From Winogradskyella helgolandensis (GTDB lineage: Bacteria; Bacteroidota; Bacteroidia; Flavobacteriales; Flavobacteriaceae): a stretch of 64,000 nucleotides of DNA. The notes beneath the pieces were generated by a model, which did no database searches, had not been told where the DNA came from, and was given only the letters and a program-made list of their open reading frames with translations. Position 1 is the stretch's first letter; each line of letters opens with the position of its first letter. The stretch spans positions 3,297,001 to 3,361,000 of the forward strand of contig NZ_JABFHO010000001.1 of NCBI RefSeq assembly GCF_013404085.1, written 5' to 3'. This document shows, in pieces, positions 35,814 through 44,882 of this stretch. Position numbers and translations under genes: made by a program.

Positions 35814-36575
35814 ATGAAAAGAATCAGTGTCCTAATAGCCATTATTGGTTTATCTGCAAGTGTACTTGTATCTTGTAAAAATGAAGAAAATAAAACAGGA
35901 GATGCTACTGCTGAAAACCAAAAACATAAAGGTGAACGTCCTCCTCATGATGGTGATAGAAAAGGACCACCACATGGAGGTGACCGCAAAGGACCACCAA
36001 AAGGAGGTCTACCAGAACAAACTAGAACATTAGAAGAAATTGGTGGCTACGCGATTGGTGATGTTGCAACTGATTTTAATTTAAAAAATGTTGATGGTTC
36101 TATGGTATCGTTAGCTAGTATTGAAAATGCAAAAGGTTATATAGTAACCTTTACCTGTAATGAGTGTCCATTTTCAGTGTTATATGAAGACCGTTTAATT
36201 GCATTAAATAACGAATATGCACCTAAAGGTTATCCTGTTATCGCTATTAATCCTAACAGTCCAACTAATGAAAAAGAAGGTTACGCAGCAATGCAAAAAC
36301 GTTCAGAAGACAAAGGATTTACATTTCCTTACTTAGTTGATGAAGGGCAAAAAATATATCCACAATATGGTGCTGTAAGAACACCTCACGTTTTCTTATT
36401 AGATGCAGATCGTAAAGTACAGTACATTGGTACTATTGATGACAATTCAAAATCACCAGAAGACGTCAAAGTAAACTACGTTAAAGATGCTATTGAGGCT
36501 TTAGAAAAAGGTGAAAAACCAAGTCCTAATTTCACAAAAGCTATAGGATGTCCTGTAAAAGCTAGTAAGGCTTAA
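35814..36575 (+). CDS. redoxin-type lipoprotein with His/Gly/Pro-rich linker
   Basis: 253 residues. Lipobox LVSC (Cys 21), then a basic linker at about 38-66 that repeats a GDRKGPPHGG-like unit. A peroxiredoxin-like domain follows (DFNLKNVDGSMVSLASIENA) with TCNECPFSV (Cys 115 and 118) and a cis-Pro in VRTPHVFLLD. The CxxC pair resembles the thioredoxin-like redoxins rather than a peroxidatic TxxC site. It may receive electrons from the TlpA protein encoded 6 nt upstream. A terminator follows. Confidence 0.82.
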   Translation: MKRISVLIAIIGLSASVLVSCKNEENKTGDATAENQKHKGERPPHDGDRKGPPHGGDRKGPPKGGLPEQTRTLEEIGGYAIGDVATDFNLKNVDGSMVSLASIENAKGYIVTFTCNECPFSVLYEDRLIALNNEYAPKGYPVIAINPNSPTNEKEGYAAMQKRSEDKGFTFPYLVDEGQKIYPQYGAVRTPHVFLLDADRKVQYIGTIDDNSKSPEDVKVNYVKDAIEALEKGEKPSPNFTKAIGCPVKASKA

Positions 36576-36600
36576 GGTTCCTTAAAATAACAATTATAAA

Positions 36601-36627
36601 AAAACAGCATCATTTTGATGCTGTTTT
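36601..36627 (+). terminator. terminator after the redoxin gene
   Basis: Stem AAAACAGCATC (36601-36611) pairs with GATGCTGTTTT (36617-36627) around ATTTT, followed by T-rich sequence. The same stem core occurs in the terminator at 40643-40670. Confidence 0.85.
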
Positions 36628-36697
36628 TATTTTTCAACGTCTCCGTATATGAAAAGTAGCAGGTAAAATGTAATTATTTTTCAGATTGTAAACAAAG

Positions 36698-36742
36698 ATA
36701 GCAGTTAAGAACCAAACCTTTGGTTTAGCTCTTAACTGCTAT
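36698..36742. repeat. long two-part inverted repeat
   Basis: Perfect 12-bp outer arms ATAGCAGTTAAG (36698-36709) and CTTAACTGCTAT (36731-36742) enclose a second inner stem AACCAAA/TTTGGTT (36710-36716 and 36719-36725). It lies between convergent genes. Its size exceeds what a terminator needs and neither strand shows a good T-run. Confidence 0.5.
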
Positions 36743-36771
36743 TTCTTATATATTGCTGTAGTCAGTATTTT

Positions 36772-37395
36772 TTATAATCCACTTCCAAAAGTGTTTATTG
36801 TGCTGTACAAAAGCCATTCTCCATCTGATTTTCGATAGATATAAGCAATCTTATGATTTGAAATATAACTATTATTTATTCTATGCAATACTAGCACTAC
36901 ATCTCTATTCGTATTAAAAAATGGTTTAGATATTCTGTTTGTACATTCGCAATCTTTACACCATACCATACTTTGCTGTTTACTATTAAAAACATAATCT
37001 TTACTTTCTGAAAGTTCTACATCTATTATATGGTTTACTTCTTTTGCGGTAAATAAACTATCTAAAGCTCCGTACTTTTTTTTCCAATATTTAATTGAAT
37101 TTTCACTCGGAATACTATCTATATAATCTTCGCCTGTAATGCTATCAATAGCGAAAAATGTATAAAACGGTCTATTTTTAGTCCTAAAATCATAGTAATG
37201 TTTTAATTCTGATTTCATATTCGTAATATCTATACTTTTCATTGAGCATACCATTGAGTCTTTTTTATACTTAAATTTTTCTATAGATTGCTCAATAATA
37301 CTGCTTACATCATCTTGTTGTGATGATATTGTCGGAAAGTAAAGTAAAAGTAAAATACAGATACTTTTAATTGCAAGTTTTTTTTCCTTTTGCAT
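36772..37395 (-). CDS. secreted protein, unknown function
   Basis: About 207 residues from the ATG at 37395. Upstream in-frame ATGs at 37407 and 37419 would extend into the overlapping end of a gene remnant. The signal peptide is MQKEKKLAIKSICILLLLYF followed by PTISSQ. The mature part is polar, with CKDCECTNR (CxxCxC-like) at about residues 144-152 and a beta-rich end (VVLVLHRINN, KIAYIYRKSDGEWLLY). No family recognised. The gene overlaps the remnant at 37367-37672 by about 29 nt, which indicates an earlier operon. Confidence 0.65.
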   Translation of the reverse strand: MQKEKKLAIKSICILLLLYFPTISSQQDDVSSIIEQSIEKFKYKKDSMVCSMKSIDITNMKSELKHYYDFRTKNRPFYTFFAIDSITGEDYIDSIPSENSIKYWKKKYGALDSLFTAKEVNHIIDVELSESKDYVFNSKQQSMVWCKDCECTNRISKPFFNTNRDVVLVLHRINNSYISNHKIAYIYRKSDGEWLLYSTINTFGSGL

Positions 37396-37672
37396 TACTA
37401 GTGTCATTAAATTTTTCATAAGCTAATAAAGTTTGTGCTTCTAATTGTTCTGTTTCTGTAAGATTATTTGCGTCTGTAAATACTTCATTGCCTTTGAGTC
37501 CTCCCAAACCCAAATTTTTGGCATAAGTTAAATCTACTCCATTTATATTTGTATAACTACAATGTGCAACAATTGCCTCGGCTAAATCATCTATAAAAAT
37601 CGGTGCAAATATTATGGCTCTCTTGCATATAAGCTTCTTTAAAAGAGGTATAGTTTTTCCGTTGTTTAATGA
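37367..37672 (-). pseudogene. C-terminal remnant of a coding gene
   Basis: Frame open from a stop at 37673-37675 to a TAA at 37367 with no start codon. It reads KKLICKRAIIFAPIFIDDL, then AEAIVAHCSYTNINGVDLTY, AKNLGLGGLKGNEVFTD, ANNLTETEQLEAQTLL and AYEKFNDTSNAKGKKTCN, which has normal protein composition. Upstream codons quickly stop being protein-like. It is therefore the 3' end of a lost gene, perhaps also frameshifted near 37600-37640, whose stop overlaps the next gene. The identity of the parent gene is unknown. Confidence 0.55.
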
Positions 37673-37828
37673 TTAGTAATTAAGTTTGTTGGTTAAGCGA
37701 TATTACCTACAACTAGCTTTAAAGGTATAAATATATTGAGACTAAGAACAAAATTCCCTAATTTTCAATTCCTAATACATTCAGTATTTATTGTTATTTT
37801 TATTCAAAAATTATAAATCAAGTCATCA
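37673..37828. other. intergenic region before the AraC-type gene
   Basis: 156 AT-rich bases between the remnant and the TTG start at 37829. No clear promoter match, palindrome or coding frame was found. Confidence 0.4.
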
Positions 37829-38692
37829 TTGAATCATTTCCCAAATGTAGCTTTTAAAAGTAGCGAAGGAGCTACAGATATTGAATGTATTTCATTAGAC
37901 GAATTATTCTCAAGAATTAAAAAAGATCCTAATCACAATCCATATCAGCCACACCGAATTTCCTTTTTTGCCTTATTGATTGTCACAGAAGGCAAAGGTG
38001 AACATCAAATCGATTTAAAGACTTACAACATCCAAAAAGGCTCTGTACTTAAAATTGCGAAAGGTCAGGTTCATGCTTTTCAAGATCATTTTCAATACGA
38101 TGGGTATCTAGTGGTATTTACAGAGGATTTTATTTTAAAATATTTCTCAAAATCTTCGGTCGAATTTATTTCGCATTTATACAACTATCATATCTCAGAT
38201 CCATTAGTTGAAAACAGCACTTTAACCGACTTTTTTTTAGCACGGATAACTGAAGAAATTCAAAGCAAATACACTTACGCCCAAAAGGAAATAATTGCTA
38301 AAATATTAGAGCTATTTTTATTAAAATTAGAGCGTGAAGCTCATAAAGTCTCAGATGAAACGTTCAATAAAACACACCAAAGTGTTTTTATCAATTTCAA
38401 GAATTTGGTAGAAGAACATTATATAAAAACACGGAACGTCAAAGATTACGCTCAACTACTAAATATATCTACAAAACATCTCAACACCATAGTTAGAGCA
38501 ACCACATTAAATACAGCAAAGCATTTTATTGACAACTACGTCATCTTAGAAATTAAGCGTGTAATCTTTAGTAGTACTATAAGTCTTAAAGAAGTCGCTT
38601 ATCAAAATGGTTTTGATGAAGTCACTAATTTCACCAAGTTTTTCAAAAAACATACAGGTCTCTCGCCTAAGAAATTTAAATCTACACTTTAG
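37829..38692 (+). CDS. AraC-family transcriptional regulator
   Basis: 287 residues from a TTG start; no other start is available. The N-terminal cupin-like sensing domain (HRISFFALLIVTEGKGEHQI, about 50-70, and KGSVLKIAKGQVHAFQD) is followed by the C-terminal AraC double helix-turn-helix from about residue 188. Visible there are VKDYAQLLNISTKHLNTIVR for the first HTH and LKEVAYQNGFDEVTNFTKFF for the second, ending KKHTGLSPKKFKS. It probably controls the three-gene unit 38780-40591 just downstream. The ligand is unknown. Confidence 0.9.
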   Translation: MNHFPNVAFKSSEGATDIECISLDELFSRIKKDPNHNPYQPHRISFFALLIVTEGKGEHQIDLKTYNIQKGSVLKIAKGQVHAFQDHFQYDGYLVVFTEDFILKYFSKSSVEFISHLYNYHISDPLVENSTLTDFFLARITEEIQSKYTYAQKEIIAKILELFLLKLEREAHKVSDETFNKTHQSVFINFKNLVEEHYIKTRNVKDYAQLLNISTKHLNTIVRATTLNTAKHFIDNYVILEIKRVIFSSTISLKEVAYQNGFDEVTNFTKFFKKHTGLSPKKFKSTL

Positions 38693-38779
38693 ATTTAGGT
38701 TTCATATTTACCATTTTTAACAGATCATTTACCTTTTGCCACTTTAGTACTTTTCAGAACTTTGTAATAAATAAATATT

Positions 38780-38980
38780 ATGAGCGACATTGCAAAATGC
38801 CCTACATGTGGCAGTTATTCTAAAATAAAAGAAAAAGAAGGAGAAACCACCTATCAAGCAGTACAAGATGAAGAGGCTTTAAAAAATGTTGGCCAAATGA
38901 AGAAAGCGCTTGAAAAGTTTAAAACAAAAGTAGAACAACTTGAAAAAGAGTTAGAGGCTTTAAAATCGAAACATTCATAA
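38780..38980 (+). CDS. small zinc-ribbon-like protein with coiled coil
   Basis: 66 residues. The N-terminus KCPTCGSYSKIKEKEG has one CxxC pair, as in half of a zinc ribbon. The rest (MKKALEKFKTKVEQLEKELE) is a coiled coil that could allow dimerisation and completion of the metal site. It lies 10 nt before the NAD(P)-binding protein gene, inside an operon following the AraC gene. No named family recognised. Confidence 0.7.
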   Translation: MSDIAKCPTCGSYSKIKEKEGETTYQAVQDEEALKNVGQMKKALEKFKTKVEQLEKELEALKSKHS

Positions 38981-38990
38981 AACATTAATT

Positions 38991-39851
38991 ATGAAAATTG
39001 CAGTAACATCAGCAAGCGGACATTTAGGATCTGCCATTGTAAAAGCGCTTTTAAAAGCCACTAAAAAAGAAAATGTTATAGCCATAGCAAGAACCACAGA
39101 AAAAGCAGAACACTTAGGCGTAGAAGTCAGAAAAGGAGATTACAACAGTCGTGAAGATTTCAATGCCGCTTTAAAAGGAGTAGACACTGTATTATTAGTT
39201 TCTGGTATGGATGATCCAAAGAAAAGAATACAACAACACCGAAATGTCATTGAAGCAGCCAAACAAAACGGCGTTCAAAAAATAGTCTATACGAGTATTG
39301 TGGGTGCTGAAGAAAACAATGCTTTTAGTCCTGTGGTGCAAAGTAATCGTCAAACGGAAGAAGACATCCGTAATTCCGGTTTACATTGGGTTATTGGTAG
39401 AAATGGTATTTATATTGAACCCGATTTAGAATATTTAGATACCTATATAAAAGAAGGTGAGATAAGAAATTCTGCAGATCAAGGAAAATGTACTTATACG
39501 AGTCGTGAAGAATTGGGATTTGCCTATGCTAAAATGTTATTAGAAGAAAAACATAATGGTAACATCTATAATTTAGTAGGTGAAGCGATTACGCAAAAGC
39601 AACTTGCAGACTTTATTAATCAGGTTTACGACACAAAATTAGTTTATAATGCTGTTTCTGTAGAAGCTTATAAAGCGGATAGAATAGCAGAACTAGGTGA
39701 TTTTCTAGGTACAATCATAGCCGGAATTTACGAAGGCATTAAAAATGGTGCCAATGATGTGCCTTCTGATTATGAAAAAGCTACTGGTAGAGCACATAAA
39801 CCGGCATTAAAACTAATAGAAACTTACCATCAAAAACACGTTCAAAACTAA
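38991..39851 (+). CDS. NmrA-like/SDR NAD(P)-binding oxidoreductase
   Basis: 286 residues, atypical short-chain dehydrogenase. The NAD(P)-binding start MKIAVTSASGHLGSAIVKAL (GxxGxxG-like) is followed by KGDYNSREDFNAALKGVDTV and VIEAAKQNGVQKIVYTS. It resembles the NmrA/QorB quinone reductase group, which acts on quinones or as a redox sensor. It is the second gene in the AraC-linked unit, with a 12-nt gap to the flavin-binding protein gene. Confidence 0.85.
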   Translation: MKIAVTSASGHLGSAIVKALLKATKKENVIAIARTTEKAEHLGVEVRKGDYNSREDFNAALKGVDTVLLVSGMDDPKKRIQQHRNVIEAAKQNGVQKIVYTSIVGAEENNAFSPVVQSNRQTEEDIRNSGLHWVIGRNGIYIEPDLEYLDTYIKEGEIRNSADQGKCTYTSREELGFAYAKMLLEEKHNGNIYNLVGEAITQKQLADFINQVYDTKLVYNAVSVEAYKADRIAELGDFLGTIIAGIYEGIKNGANDVPSDYEKATGRAHKPALKLIETYHQKHVQN

Positions 39852-39862
39852 ATTTAAGACCA

Positions 39863-40591
39863 TTGAGCATTTTAGAAAATATATTAAAAACGGTAGTCTT
39901 AGAGGAAGCTACTATTATAGAAAAGGTTACACTTTCTAAGAGCGCTTTTAGAATTCGTCTTCAAGGAGACAGCATTCGTAAAGCAACGTTTACACCTGGT
40001 GCGTTCTTAAGAATGGCTGTAGGTATTGGCAAAGAAGAACTGTCAATGAAAGACAAAATAAGAAGCTATAGCATTTGGGATATTGATAAAGAAAAAGGCA
40101 CATTAGATTTAGCAATTGCTACTCATAGTAATGGTGTAGGCTCGCAATGGACAAAAGATTGTAAAGAAGGCGATATCGTTCATTACAAATGGAAGAAAGG
40201 TAATTTTACTGCAGATGATTCAGCCGATAGCTATATTATGATAGGAGACCTTTCTGCCCTTTCTCATTTATACATGATTAACCGAAATATTGGCAAGGAT
40301 AAGCAAATAGTTAGTGTCATCTATAATTCTGATAAAAGCGATTTCTTTTCTGATATTGATGGACGCTTTCCTTTTAACTTTTATGAATTACCTGAATTTC
40401 CATACCATGAAATCATTGTTCAATTAAAAGAAATTATTCCTACTTTAAAGGGCAAAATGATAGCTTATATTGCTGGCGATAGCAGAACATGTATCGCTTT
40501 AAATCATTTTTTCAGGAAAGAATTGCATTGGGACACCAAACGAATAAAAACAAAACCTTTCTGGAACCCTGAAAAAAAAGGACTAGAATAA
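39863..40591 (+). CDS. siderophore-interacting-protein-like flavoprotein
   Basis: 242 residues from a TTG start at 39863. FAD-binding elements are visible: RIRLQGDSIRKATFTPGAFL, the RSYSIWD motif for the isoalloxazine and later GSQWTKDCKEGDIV. The C-terminal half with MIGDLSALSHLYMI and AYIAGDSRTC is the NAD(P)-side domain of SIP-like ferric reductases. The fit to SIP proteins is good, but a ferredoxin-NADP-reductase-like role cannot be excluded. It is the last gene of the AraC-linked unit; the terminator follows after 51 nt. Confidence 0.82.
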   Translation: MSILENILKTVVLEEATIIEKVTLSKSAFRIRLQGDSIRKATFTPGAFLRMAVGIGKEELSMKDKIRSYSIWDIDKEKGTLDLAIATHSNGVGSQWTKDCKEGDIVHYKWKKGNFTADDSADSYIMIGDLSALSHLYMINRNIGKDKQIVSVIYNSDKSDFFSDIDGRFPFNFYELPEFPYHEIIVQLKEIIPTLKGKMIAYIAGDSRTCIALNHFFRKELHWDTKRIKTKPFWNPEKKGLE

Positions 40592-40642
40592 TTTCTGATA
40601 AAAAGAAATTTAAAACAACCCCTAGATTATTATAGTAACAAA

Positions 40643-40670
40643 AAAACAGCATCTTAAAAGATGCTGTTTT
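40643..40670. terminator. terminator between the SIP-like gene and guaB
   Basis: Stem AAAACAGCATCT (40643-40654) pairs with AGATGCTGTTTT (40659-40670) around TAAA. It has A-runs and T-runs on both sides, so it can stop both convergent transcripts. Confidence 0.85.
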
Positions 40671-40708
40671 TGTTTTTTATATAGATTTCTGCTTTCGCAG
40701 GAATTTAG

Positions 40709-42181
40709 TTATCTTGAATAATTAGGCGACTCATTAGTAATCGTTACATCATGAGGGTGACTTTCATTAATCCCTGAACTTGTGATTTTCACAAAGCGTC
40801 CCGTTTCTTTCAACGTCTCGATATCTTTAGCACCACAATACCCCATTCCTGCTCTAAGGCCTCCAATAAATTGATGAATACTTTCAACCAATTCACCTTT
40901 ATATGGCACACGACCAACAATTCCCTCAGGTACTAATTTTTTAATATCATCTTCAACATCTTGAAAATAACGATCCTTACTTCCTTGTTTCATGGCTTCA
41001 ACAGAACCCATCCCTCTGTAAGATTTGAATTTTCTTCCTTCGTAGATAATCGTATCACCAGGACTTTCTTTTGTTCCTGCTAAAAGCGAACCTAGCATTA
41101 CCGTATCTGCACCAGCTGCAATCGCTTTAGGAATATCACCTGTATAACGAATACCTCCATCTGCAATGACAGGAACACCAGAACCTTTAATCGCTGCAGC
41201 AACTTCTAACACCGCCGAAAACTGAGGAAAACCAACACCTGCCACTACTCTAGTTGTACATATTGAACCTGGTCCAATTCCTACTTTTACAGCATCTGCT
41301 CCAGCTTCTACTAAATATTTAGCAGCAGCACCTGTTGCTATATTTCCAACAATAACATCGAGCTTTGGGAATTTCTTTTTTATGTCTTTCAATACCATCA
41401 CCACACCTTTAGTGTGTCCATGAGCCGTATCTATAATTACAGCATCTACACCTGCAGCTACCAAAGCTGAAGCGCGTTCTACAGCATCTGCTGTAACACC
41501 AATAGCTGCAGCAACTCTTAATCTACCAAAAGAATCTTTATTCGCATTTGGTTTTTGAGTGACTTTAGTAATATCTCTAAAAGTAATAAGTCCTTTTAGA
41601 TTAAAATTATCATCAACAATCAATAATTTTTCAATCTTGTTTTGTTGTAAGATTTGTTCTGCATCTTTTAAAGACGTACCAACAGCAGCAGTTACCAAAT
41701 TTTCTTTGGTCATTACTTCAATAATTGGTTTTGTTCCTTCGTGTTCAAAACGTAAATCTCTATTAGTAACAATTCCTTTTAATTTTCCTTCTTCATCTAC
41801 AATAGGAATTCCTCCAATGCTATGTTCTGCCATATTTGATTTTGCATCAAAAACAGTTGCCGTCATTGGTAAGGTAACAGGATCTATAATCATTCCGCTT
41901 TCTGCACGTTTTACACGCCTTACCTTATCGGCTTGCTGTGCAATAGTCATGTTTTTATGTAACACTCCTATTCCACCTTCTTGCGCCATGGCAATCGCCA
42001 TTTTACTTTCCGTAACCGTATCCATTGCTGCTGAAATAACAGGAATGTTAATGGTAATGTTTCGTGTGAATTTTGTTTTGATACTAACTTCTCTAGGAAG
42101 TATTTCTGAGAATGCTGGAACTAAGAGTACGTCATCGTAAGTAAGACCTTCTCCAACAATTTTATTTTCGTGTGCTGTCAT
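40709..42181 (-). CDS. guaB: inosine-5'-monophosphate dehydrogenase
   Basis: 490 residues from the ATG at 42181 ([17 protein letters not shown]); an upstream in-frame ATG at 42205 adds a non-family octapeptide. The TIM barrel carries the catalytic Cys loop [13 protein letters not shown] and [14 protein letters not shown]. The two CBS domains (about 95-205) hold [14 protein letters not shown] and [14 protein letters not shown]. It oxidises IMP to XMP, the committed step to GTP. It stands alone. Confidence 0.96.
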   Translation of the reverse strand: MTAHENKIVGEGLTYDDVLLVPAFSEILPREVSIKTKFTRNITINIPVISAAMDTVTESKMAIAMAQEGGIGVLHKNMTIAQQADKVRRVKRAESGMIIDPVTLPMTATVFDAKSNMAEHSIGGIPIVDEEGKLKGIVTNRDLRFEHEGTKPIIEVMTKENLVTAAVGTSLKDAEQILQQNKIEKLLIVDDNFNLKGLITFRDITKVTQKPNANKDSFGRLRVAAAIGVTADAVERASALVAAGVDAVIIDTAHGHTKGVVMVLKDIKKKFPKLDVIVGNIATGAAAKYLVEAGADAVKVGIGPGSICTTRVVAGVGFPQFSAVLEVAAAIKGSGVPVIADGGIRYTGDIPKAIAAGADTVMLGSLLAGTKESPGDTIIYEGRKFKSYRGMGSVEAMKQGSKDRYFQDVEDDIKKLVPEGIVGRVPYKGELVESIHQFIGGLRAGMGYCGAKDIETLKETGRFVKITSSGINESHPHDVTITNESPNYSR

Positions 42182-42312
42182 GGCAATTAAGATATAATTG
42201 CGCACAAAGGTAAGGATTTAATATCAACCAAGTACGCTTATATGAGGTTTTGAAGATTATTTTATTGTTAAGCACAAATTCTCTTGTAGTTAGCATGAAA
42301 ATTGACACCTTA

Positions 42313-42666
42313 TTAGTTCAAAATAAAAGTATAATCAATATCAATTAAGGTTATTTCATTTTCATAAACATTACCTCTAAGACAAAAAAGTGCTTTAAGT
42401 TCTAGTATTTCTTGCTTATTAAACATTAAAACCAAATTCTCTTGAATAGATGGAATAGGAATTTTTCGTTTCACTTTTGCATCAGCATACATCTCTTCCC
42501 AATAATCTTCTTCTATCGCTAATAAATAAGTTTTAAATCGATGGTATTGTTCTTCTGTGAATTCAAAGTAGATATTATTAAACTCTAAATGATAAATATT
42601 ACAGCCTTTACATATAGACAATTCACCATTACTAACTTTTGATAAAACTTTTATATTATGACACAT
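42313..42666 (-). CDS. DUF6686-like protein with CxxC
   Basis: 117 residues. The start MCHNIKVLSKVSNGELSICK followed by GCNIYHLEFNNIYFEFTEEQ and RKIPIPSIQENLVLMFNKQE is highly characteristic of a small flavobacterial family, which I recall as DUF6686. CKGC at about 19-22 suggests a metal or redox site. It is 12 nt downstream of the PepSY-reductase fusion gene, so it belongs to the same iron-related unit. No function is known. Confidence 0.72.
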   Translation of the reverse strand: MCHNIKVLSKVSNGELSICKGCNIYHLEFNNIYFEFTEEQYHRFKTYLLAIEEDYWEEMYADAKVKRKIPIPSIQENLVLMFNKQEILELKALFCLRGNVYENEITLIDIDYTFILN

Positions 42667-42678
42667 AAGTTCTCTTTT

Positions 42679-44877
42679 TTAATAACAATCCATTTTAATT
42701 TGCCCGTTACTTTCAAACGCACTTAATGGTTTGTTGAGTTGTTCTGTGGTAATATTATTTAAGACTTCTAAAACACGACTCTGCATGGCTATAGCCCCAC
42801 AAATCATGACTACTCCATTTTGCTGAAAATGTTTTGCAATAAATTCTTCATTTTGAAGTAAAAGATCTTGGACGTAAATTTTCTCTGCTTGTTCTTGAGA
42901 AAATGCTGTTTGCAATTGGTATAGTTTATCTTGCTTTTTTGCTTCTTCTAATAAACCAGCATACAACTCTAAAGATGTCTTGGTTCGTCCTCCCCAAAAC
43001 AAGTGTATATTTTTCTGTTTTTTATTGTCGTGAATCATCCCAAGAAATGGTGCAATACCAGTTCCGTTGGCTATTAAAATGACATCTTTTGTTTTAGTAG
43101 GTAAATGAAATTCTTTATTTTCACTTATCGTTGCTGTAATAGTATCAGCGGTATTTAGTGTGCTGAAATAGGTAGAACACAGTCCTTTGTCATGTTTTTT
43201 AATACTCAAAAGAATATCTCCTTCTACTTTGGCAATTGAATATTCTCTGGCAGCTTCATCTTCATTAGGCTTAAATGCTAGTAAATCACCCGACTGAAAT
43301 TTAATCTTCTTTAATGGCCTTAACTGCAACAAGAAAGTATCATCTATATTTAACTCCGTTCGTTTTACCACTTTAAACGTCCGTGTATATTTTGAATTTA
43401 ATTTTTCTGTCGGTTGTGTGATAATTAGATTTTGATTAGAAACGGTATTCCATTTTAAAATCCAATTTTTAAAGGCTTCAAAAGATTGATTATTGATTTT
43501 TATTAATTCTAATTTTCGATTAAAATTTGAATGTGCATTTAGTAAATTATCTACTTCTTCTGCGTATTTGCAATATTCAGGATATAATAAAGAACCAAAA
43601 CCTACTACTGAATAATTTAGCTTAGAATTTTCAATTGTTCCCAATAACTTTTCAAATTTAGTCGCATTAATTGGTGCATCTCCTTCTCCGTAAGTTGCTG
43701 TAAAAATGATGAGTTCTTTTGCTTTATGATATGTTGTATATTGATTTAATTCGGTGATATAAGCTTTCTTTCCTCCCGCTAATAAAGCTTTGTGAAATAA
43801 GGTTGCAAAACGAAATGTACTTCCTGTTTCTGAACCTACTAGAACAATATATTCTGCGTCTTCTTTTTTAAATTTATTCTTAATTTTCACTTTCGATTTC
43901 TGACGTTTTAAAGTCATAGCAAAACCAGAATAAATAAAGAATAACAAGACAACACCAACCAATGCTAAAACAATAGACCATAAAATAGTGCCTTGGCCTG
44001 TATGCAGAAACAAACTCCATTGCGATAACATATGAACCAAAGGATACGTTTGTTCGCTTACAATTTCGCCAGAAAACTGATTGACTAAAAGTTCTCTATC
44101 TTTTAATGTGATAAAAAAGTAATCTTCTACATCATCAGAAAAAGGAAATTCTAAATTTTTAACTTCAGAAATTAGTGTAGACTTAAAAACTTCGAAATCT
44201 GAAAATGGTATTTTATCAATATCCTCAGATACATCTTTAGGGTAAGTATGCGTAATATTTGATTCTGGTAAAAGGGAAAACTTTTCTAATGATAAATAAA
44301 CACCTGTTAAGGCTACAATGATCACAGGAATTAGAAACCAACGTCCTAATTCTACATGATAATATTGTTCAAAATTCTCGTTAACTATTTTAGAGAAAAA
44401 CCGACGAATTCCGCCTTGTCTTTTGGCTATTAATACCAAACCTGTAATAGCCATTAAGATTAAAAAGAAGGATACCAAACCTACAATAAAACGTCCTGTA
44501 GATTTTAGAAATAAAGAACGGTGTAAATTAGTGGTAAACTTAAAAAGTGTTGATTTTTCAATAAGCTCACCTAACTTCTCCCCTGTTTCTGGGTTGATGT
44601 AAAAGGTTTCACTATCACCTTCCTTTGTAATAACCGACGCTATGACAAAATCATTTTCATCCGTTGAGATGGTAATAATTTCGTCATAACTATTAGTTAA
44701 ACTTTCTATCGTTGTGGCTAAAGTTGTGTCCTCATTAATTTGATAAGATTCCAACTGATTAGAAATAGGCTCGAAAGCCAAAATAGTACCAGTTACGGAA
44801 GCTAAAACAATAAAAAGAGAAGACACCAAAGCCAACATAAGGTGACTAAATCTCCAAATAGAAAGGGTCATTTGCAT
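42679..44877 (-). CDS. PepSY-flavodoxin-NADPH reductase fusion (membrane ferric reductase-like)
   Basis: 732 residues in three parts. Residues 1-340 form a PepSY-TM domain with four membrane helices (WRFSHLMLALVSSLF first). Residues about 342-480 are flavodoxin-like (VLVGSETGSTFRFAT, IFTATYGEGDAPINA). Residues about 490-732 are a ferredoxin-NADP-reductase-like module (REYSIAKVEGD for FAD, ILIANGTGIAPFLGM for the nicotinamide). It should pass electrons from NADPH through FMN and the membrane to an outer acceptor such as ferric iron. It lies 5 nt from the DUF2271 gene in the iron locus. Confidence 0.9.
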   Translation of the reverse strand: MQMTLSIWRFSHLMLALVSSLFIVLASVTGTILAFEPISNQLESYQINEDTTLATTIESLTNSYDEIITISTDENDFVIASVITKEGDSETFYINPETGEKLGELIEKSTLFKFTTNLHRSLFLKSTGRFIVGLVSFFLILMAITGLVLIAKRQGGIRRFFSKIVNENFEQYYHVELGRWFLIPVIIVALTGVYLSLEKFSLLPESNITHTYPKDVSEDIDKIPFSDFEVFKSTLISEVKNLEFPFSDDVEDYFFITLKDRELLVNQFSGEIVSEQTYPLVHMLSQWSLFLHTGQGTILWSIVLALVGVVLLFFIYSGFAMTLKRQKSKVKIKNKFKKEDAEYIVLVGSETGSTFRFATLFHKALLAGGKKAYITELNQYTTYHKAKELIIFTATYGEGDAPINATKFEKLLGTIENSKLNYSVVGFGSLLYPEYCKYAEEVDNLLNAHSNFNRKLELIKINNQSFEAFKNWILKWNTVSNQNLIITQPTEKLNSKYTRTFKVVKRTELNIDDTFLLQLRPLKKIKFQSGDLLAFKPNEDEAAREYSIAKVEGDILLSIKKHDKGLCSTYFSTLNTADTITATISENKEFHLPTKTKDVILIANGTGIAPFLGMIHDNKKQKNIHLFWGGRTKTSLELYAGLLEEAKKQDKLYQLQTAFSQEQAEKIYVQDLLLQNEEFIAKHFQQNGVVMICGAIAMQSRVLEVLNNITTEQLNKPLSAFESNGQIKMDCY

Positions 44878-44882
44878 TGCTT

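Noticed and set aside
41559..42140. 193-codon plus-strand open frame opposite guaB
   Set aside because: It lies fully inside the IMP dehydrogenase gene, which has all catalytic signatures. The opposite-strand frame is Ser/Val/Ile-rich shadow sequence without a domain.
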